Part shown: positions 14,556 through 17,269 of the stretch, piece by piece
How positions within the stretch are numbered: position 1 is the first letter of the stretch
Layout of the letters: each line of letters begins with the position of its first letter
Assembly (NCBI GenBank): GCA_947384095.1
Contig: CANDFU010000005.1
Span: 1-17,269 of the forward strand
DNA: 17,269 nt
Direction: 5' to 3'
From: an uncultured Roseburia sp.
GTDB lineage: Bacteria > Bacillota > Clostridia > Lachnospirales > Lachnospiraceae
Position numbers and translations under genes: made by a program
Notes under the pieces: model-generated
What the model saw: only the letters and a program-made list of their open reading frames with translations
What the model was told of the DNA's origin: nothing
Database searches by the model: none

Positions 14556-17042
14556 TTATCTGTGCAACGAAAAATCCGAATCATCCAGCGTCAGGCCAGG
14601 GTTATAATAAGGATCCCCCTGTTCGATTTCCCTGCGCCACCGTGACAACAGTATCTCCACCTCTCCCTGAAACCGCTCCACCTTCTCCGGAGAATCCTCG
14701 TAGCCGCGTGACTTTGATTCATAGTGATAAAATTCCGCATACGGATTATACACCACAAGCTTCCCCATCCTGCGCACCTTCAGGCAGTAATCCACGTCGT
14801 TAAACGCCACTGCAAGCTCTTCCGTAAGCCCGCCGGCCTGCTCATAGACGCTCCGCTTCGTCATCATGCAGGCAGCCGTGACCGCCGAATAATCCTGCGC
14901 GCAGAGAATCCTTCCAAAGGATCTTGTATCATACCGCGGCTTCCCGATAAATGCATGCCCCGCCGTGCCGCCAAAACCAAGAATCACACCGGCATGCTGT
15001 ATCGTATCGTCGGCAAACAGGAGCTTCGCCCCGACGATTCCCACATCCGCGCGCATACAATAACCCAGCAGTTCGCTGATCGCCTCTTTGCCAATCATCT
15101 CCGTATCATTGTTGAGCAACAGAAAAAAGTCTCCTTTTGCCGCGCGCGCACCAAAGTTATTGATCTTAGAATAGTTGAAACCGCCCTCATAATACACCAC
15201 CCGCACATTTTCATGCATCTTCTGCAGTTCTTCATAATAGGAAAAGGTCCCGCTCTCGACACTGTTATTCTCGACAATGACAAATTCAAAATTCCGATAT
15301 TCCGATTTCTCAAAAACAGAGTCCACACATTTTTTTAAATCCGAAGCATGGTCTTTATTGGGAATGATTATGGAAACCAGCGGCTGCTCTCCCCATTCAT
15401 ATCTCGTGCGGTACATCCCGTAATTTACGGCATTTTCCACCCGGGCCGGAATCCCCAGCCGCCGATAATGCGCCTCTACCGCTCTCCTGCCGGCCTCAAA
15501 CGCATAAAGCTTGCTCTCCGGGCTGGCTGCCGTGGAGCCCATATGGCTTCGCCAGTGATAGAGAACTTTCGGCACATGACAGACATTCTCTGCCTGCTCA
15601 CAGCATCGCAGAATAAAATCAAGATCCTGTGCGCCCTCGTACTCGCTTCGGAAACCTCCTGCACCGTCTGCAATCTTCCGGCTCACCGCGAACAGATGAC
15701 AGATATAATTTACACTGCACAGCAGATCGATATTAAAGTCCGGCTTCAGATGCGGTTCAAAATATTTTTTCCCATCCATGCTGACTTTATCCTCGTCGGA
15801 ATAAATCACATCAACCGCCCGGTCCCGATTGAGGGCCGCGGCAAATTCATAGAGCGCATTTTCGGCAAGCAGATCATCATGATCCGCCAGTACAATAAAA
15901 TCCCCCTCTGCCATCGCCAGCGCCGCATTGGTATTTTCCGCGATCCCCCCGTTTCTCTCCAGTGTGCGATAGAAAATGCGGGAATCCTTTCCGGCGTATC
16001 TCTCCAGAATCCCCGTCAGTTCTGTCCAGCAGCCCCCGTCCGCATCGCGGCTTCCATCCGCAAGAACGAGCTGCCAGTGCGGATAGGTCTGTCTGCAGAC
16101 AGAATCGATCAGCTCGCACAGATACCCGGGTTTTGTCTTATAAAGTGGAACGACAACGGAAAACAACGGGGAAAAAGAAAACGTCTCCTGTCTCTGACGC
16201 GCAAGCTCTCCGGCGTCCGCATCATATTTCCGGCGCCACTTATCATAAGATGTTTCCTCCCTGCCGCGGAGTTTGCCGTTTATTTTATATAATGTGGCAG
16301 ACAGGCCGTTTCGTTCCAGATAGCGCACCGTATCGCCCGTCTTATCCAGCAGAAACTGCAGCGTATTCCCCTCGTCCCATTTCCTGAGCCGTGCTCTCGC
16401 ACGCTTATCCGCACTGCGCATTTCCAGAAAGAAAGGGCCTTTGCTACTTTCCGGAACCTCTGCCCGGACCAGAAACCCCGGCTTCAGCTCTTTGGAGCAC
16501 TCCGGATACACAGATCTTAGATCCTTTCTGAAATAATGATCCACCTTTTGCGGCAGCTCCTGCCCGGACGCATCCAGAAGCACCAGCTTAGTCTCCCCTT
16601 CCGGCATGCACCACCCCGTCACGGTAACGCTTTCCTTTTCTCTATGGCAGTTCTCGATATAAAAATTTAATTCCGTCTCCAGCCGCCGCAGTTTCCTTGT
16701 TGTGGCGGAATATGCTTTTGACCATCCGCGTCCTGCTTCCTGCCCTTTAACCGGCCCGAAGGCCGACTTCACCATAAACCGCCGGTACTCCCTCCAGTTT
16801 TCCGGCAGCCTCACCACTCCGACGACTTCTTCCTTAATCTCGTTGACCGCCCCCAGATATTTCTGGCGCACCTCCGCACCTGTATTGATCAAAAACTCCG
16901 TCTGCAGTTCTTTTTCGTCAAGGCTCACCGCCAGCGCATGCTCGCGCGCGCTGCCGTCAAAAAACCAGCCCACAAAGACAACCGTATTTTTTTCTTTCAG
17001 ATGGAAACGTATCTTTTCCACAAAAAATCTGTGTGTATCCAT
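14556..17042 (-). CDS. Double-domain GT2 glycosyltransferase with two N-terminal beta modules
   Basis: An 828-residue protein. Two similar N-terminal modules (about 5-100 and 125-215) each carry a beta-strand pattern ending in a GW turn (VVFVGWFFDG and VTVTGWCMPEG), which points to internal duplication of a beta-sandwich module. GT2 domain 1 (about 293-530) has FSVVVPLYKT, LADHDDLL (385-392), IYSDEDK (413-419) and EGAQDLDFILRC (469-480). GT2 domain 2 (about 554-785) has LVSIIIPNKD, GFNYSKINNFG, LLNNDTEM (642-649), FNDVDYCLKVRRMGK and FYHYESKSRG. The ATG at 17042 is preferred because AAGGG lies eight bases upstream; the ATG at 17066 has no ribosome site. It probably adds two sugars, or one sugar repeatedly, to the growing glycan. 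Ends in PYYNPG like its sister gene. Confidence 0.9.
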   Translation of the reverse strand: MDTHRFFVEKIRFHLKEKNTVVFVGWFFDGSAREHALAVSLDEKELQTEFLINTGAEVRQKYLGAVNEIKEEVVGVVRLPENWREYRRFMVKSAFGPVKGQEAGRGWSKAYSATTRKLRRLETELNFYIENCHREKESVTVTGWCMPEGETKLVLLDASGQELPQKVDHYFRKDLRSVYPECSKELKPGFLVRAEVPESSKGPFFLEMRSADKRARARLRKWDEGNTLQFLLDKTGDTVRYLERNGLSATLYKINGKLRGREETSYDKWRRKYDADAGELARQRQETFSFSPLFSVVVPLYKTKPGYLCELIDSVCRQTYPHWQLVLADGSRDADGGCWTELTGILERYAGKDSRIFYRTLERNGGIAENTNAALAMAEGDFIVLADHDDLLAENALYEFAAALNRDRAVDVIYSDEDKVSMDGKKYFEPHLKPDFNIDLLCSVNYICHLFAVSRKIADGAGGFRSEYEGAQDLDFILRCCEQAENVCHVPKVLYHWRSHMGSTAASPESKLYAFEAGRRAVEAHYRRLGIPARVENAVNYGMYRTRYEWGEQPLVSIIIPNKDHASDLKKCVDSVFEKSEYRNFEFVIVENNSVESGTFSYYEELQKMHENVRVVYYEGGFNYSKINNFGARAAKGDFFLLLNNDTEMIGKEAISELLGYCMRADVGIVGAKLLFADDTIQHAGVILGFGGTAGHAFIGKPRYDTRSFGRILCAQDYSAVTAACMMTKRSVYEQAGGLTEELAVAFNDVDYCLKVRRMGKLVVYNPYAEFYHYESKSRGYEDSPEKVERFQGEVEILLSRWRREIEQGDPYYNPGLTLDDSDFSLHR

Positions 17043-17123
17043 TCTCCGTCCCTTCTTCGTCAACATAAATAAACTGCCATGCAGCCCGGCTCTGCGCTTA
17101 CGAACGCCAAAACGGATGGCCCG

Positions 17124-17217
17124 TCAATCCCTGAAATAAATATCGCGCGTATATACCTTCTCCTGCACATCCCTTAACATGTCATCCAGACGGTTTGCCG
17201 CGATCACGTCACACATA
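17124..17217 (-). CDS. ugd: C-terminal end of a nucleotide-sugar dehydrogenase, probably UDP-glucose 6-dehydrogenase
   Basis: Only the last 30 codons before TGA at 17124 are present; the contig ends in adapter. The readable residues include DVIAANRLDDML and DVQEKVYTRDIYFRD. The ending VIxxNR, about ten residues, DVxxKVYTRDIxxRD is the typical C-terminus of Ugd/HasB-type UDP-glucose 6-dehydrogenases, which oxidise UDP-glucose to UDP-glucuronate. The ATG at 17216 is an internal codon position and not a shown start. If correct, the glycan cluster includes a uronic acid supply gene directly upstream of the glycosyltransferases. Another UDP-sugar dehydrogenase of the same superfamily is possible, since only the tail is visible. 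Confidence 0.6.
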
Positions 17218-17269
17218 AGATCGGAAGAGCGTCGTGTAGGGAAAGAGTGTAGGTTATAGGGTGGGTGGG
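17218..17269. other. Untrimmed Illumina adapter at right contig end
   Basis: Positions 17218-17250 are the exact reverse complement of the 33-base TruSeq read-1 adapter, starting AGATCGGAAGAGC. The following bases 17251-17259 mirror 4-12 of the left end, and 17260-17269 are a G-rich tail without a match at the left. Natural sequence ends at 17217. Confidence 0.97.

Noticed and set aside
17067..17123. Possible terminator between the dehydrogenase tail and the 828-residue gene
   Set aside because: Only a four-bp CTGC/GCAG stem with a broken T run (TTTATTT) is seen, too weak to call; the genes are more likely co-transcribed.
1..17269. Linear mobile element or phage with inverted terminal repeats
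   Set aside because: The repeats are sequencing adapters, and no transposase, integrase, replication or structural phage gene is present.

Overview
The window is one contig end to end. It carries untrimmed Illumina TruSeq read-1 adapter at both ends, in inverted orientation (13-45 and 17218-17250). Natural sequence therefore runs from 46 to 17217. All recognisable genes are on the minus strand, so transcription runs from high to low coordinates. The genes point to a Gram-positive anaerobe of the Clostridia, most likely Lachnospiraceae. They include a YpsC-type THUMP RNA methyltransferase, a lectin-like-domain papain protease, a membrane-anchored HtrA with a long Asn/Gln-rich cytoplasmic head, an LCP ligase and clusters of double-domain GT2 enzymes. 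Strong GGAGG-type ribosome sites agree with this. No tRNA, rRNA, CRISPR array or insertion sequence was seen.

Layout in the direction of transcription. (1) 17217-11376 is a polysaccharide assembly block. It holds the last 30 codons of what looks like a UDP-glucose 6-dehydrogenase, an 828-residue double GT2 protein with two N-terminal beta-rich modules, a 66-residue zinc-ribbon protein, a 660-residue double GT2 protein and a 320-residue GT2 enzyme. (2) After an AT-rich gap with a candidate promoter, 11263-6313 encodes a WbaP/WcaJ-type priming glycosylphosphotransferase, an LCP transferase, a rhamnosyltransferase-like GT2 gene broken by one in-frame TAG, and a polytopic membrane protein. (3) 6166-4625 is an HtrA-type membrane serine protease with its own leader, which contains a dyad. 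(4) 4451-4254 is a 65-residue Asn/Ser-rich protein, followed by a very strong terminator. (5) 4140-46 carries a rhodanese, an RNA methyltransferase, a papain-like secreted protease with a lectin-like domain, and a truncated N-acetylmuramoyl-L-alanine amidase.

How the genes fit together. The dehydrogenase would supply a uronic acid donor and the priming transferase would load the first sugar on undecaprenyl phosphate. The GT2 enzymes would extend the chain and the LCP protein would attach it to the wall. This is the usual logic of a cell-wall or capsular glycan cluster, but the glycan itself cannot be read from the sequence. HtrA, the papain-like protease and the amidase act at the same envelope. 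Translational coupling is frequent: overlapping start/stop pairs occur at 2580, 7725, 8711 and 12335.

The points most worth a second look are the adapter-made chimeric protein end, the amber-interrupted glycosyltransferase, the three inserted loops in one of the two sister double glycosyltransferases, and the Asn/Ser-rich small protein. I did not find a clearly new defence or mobile system here.
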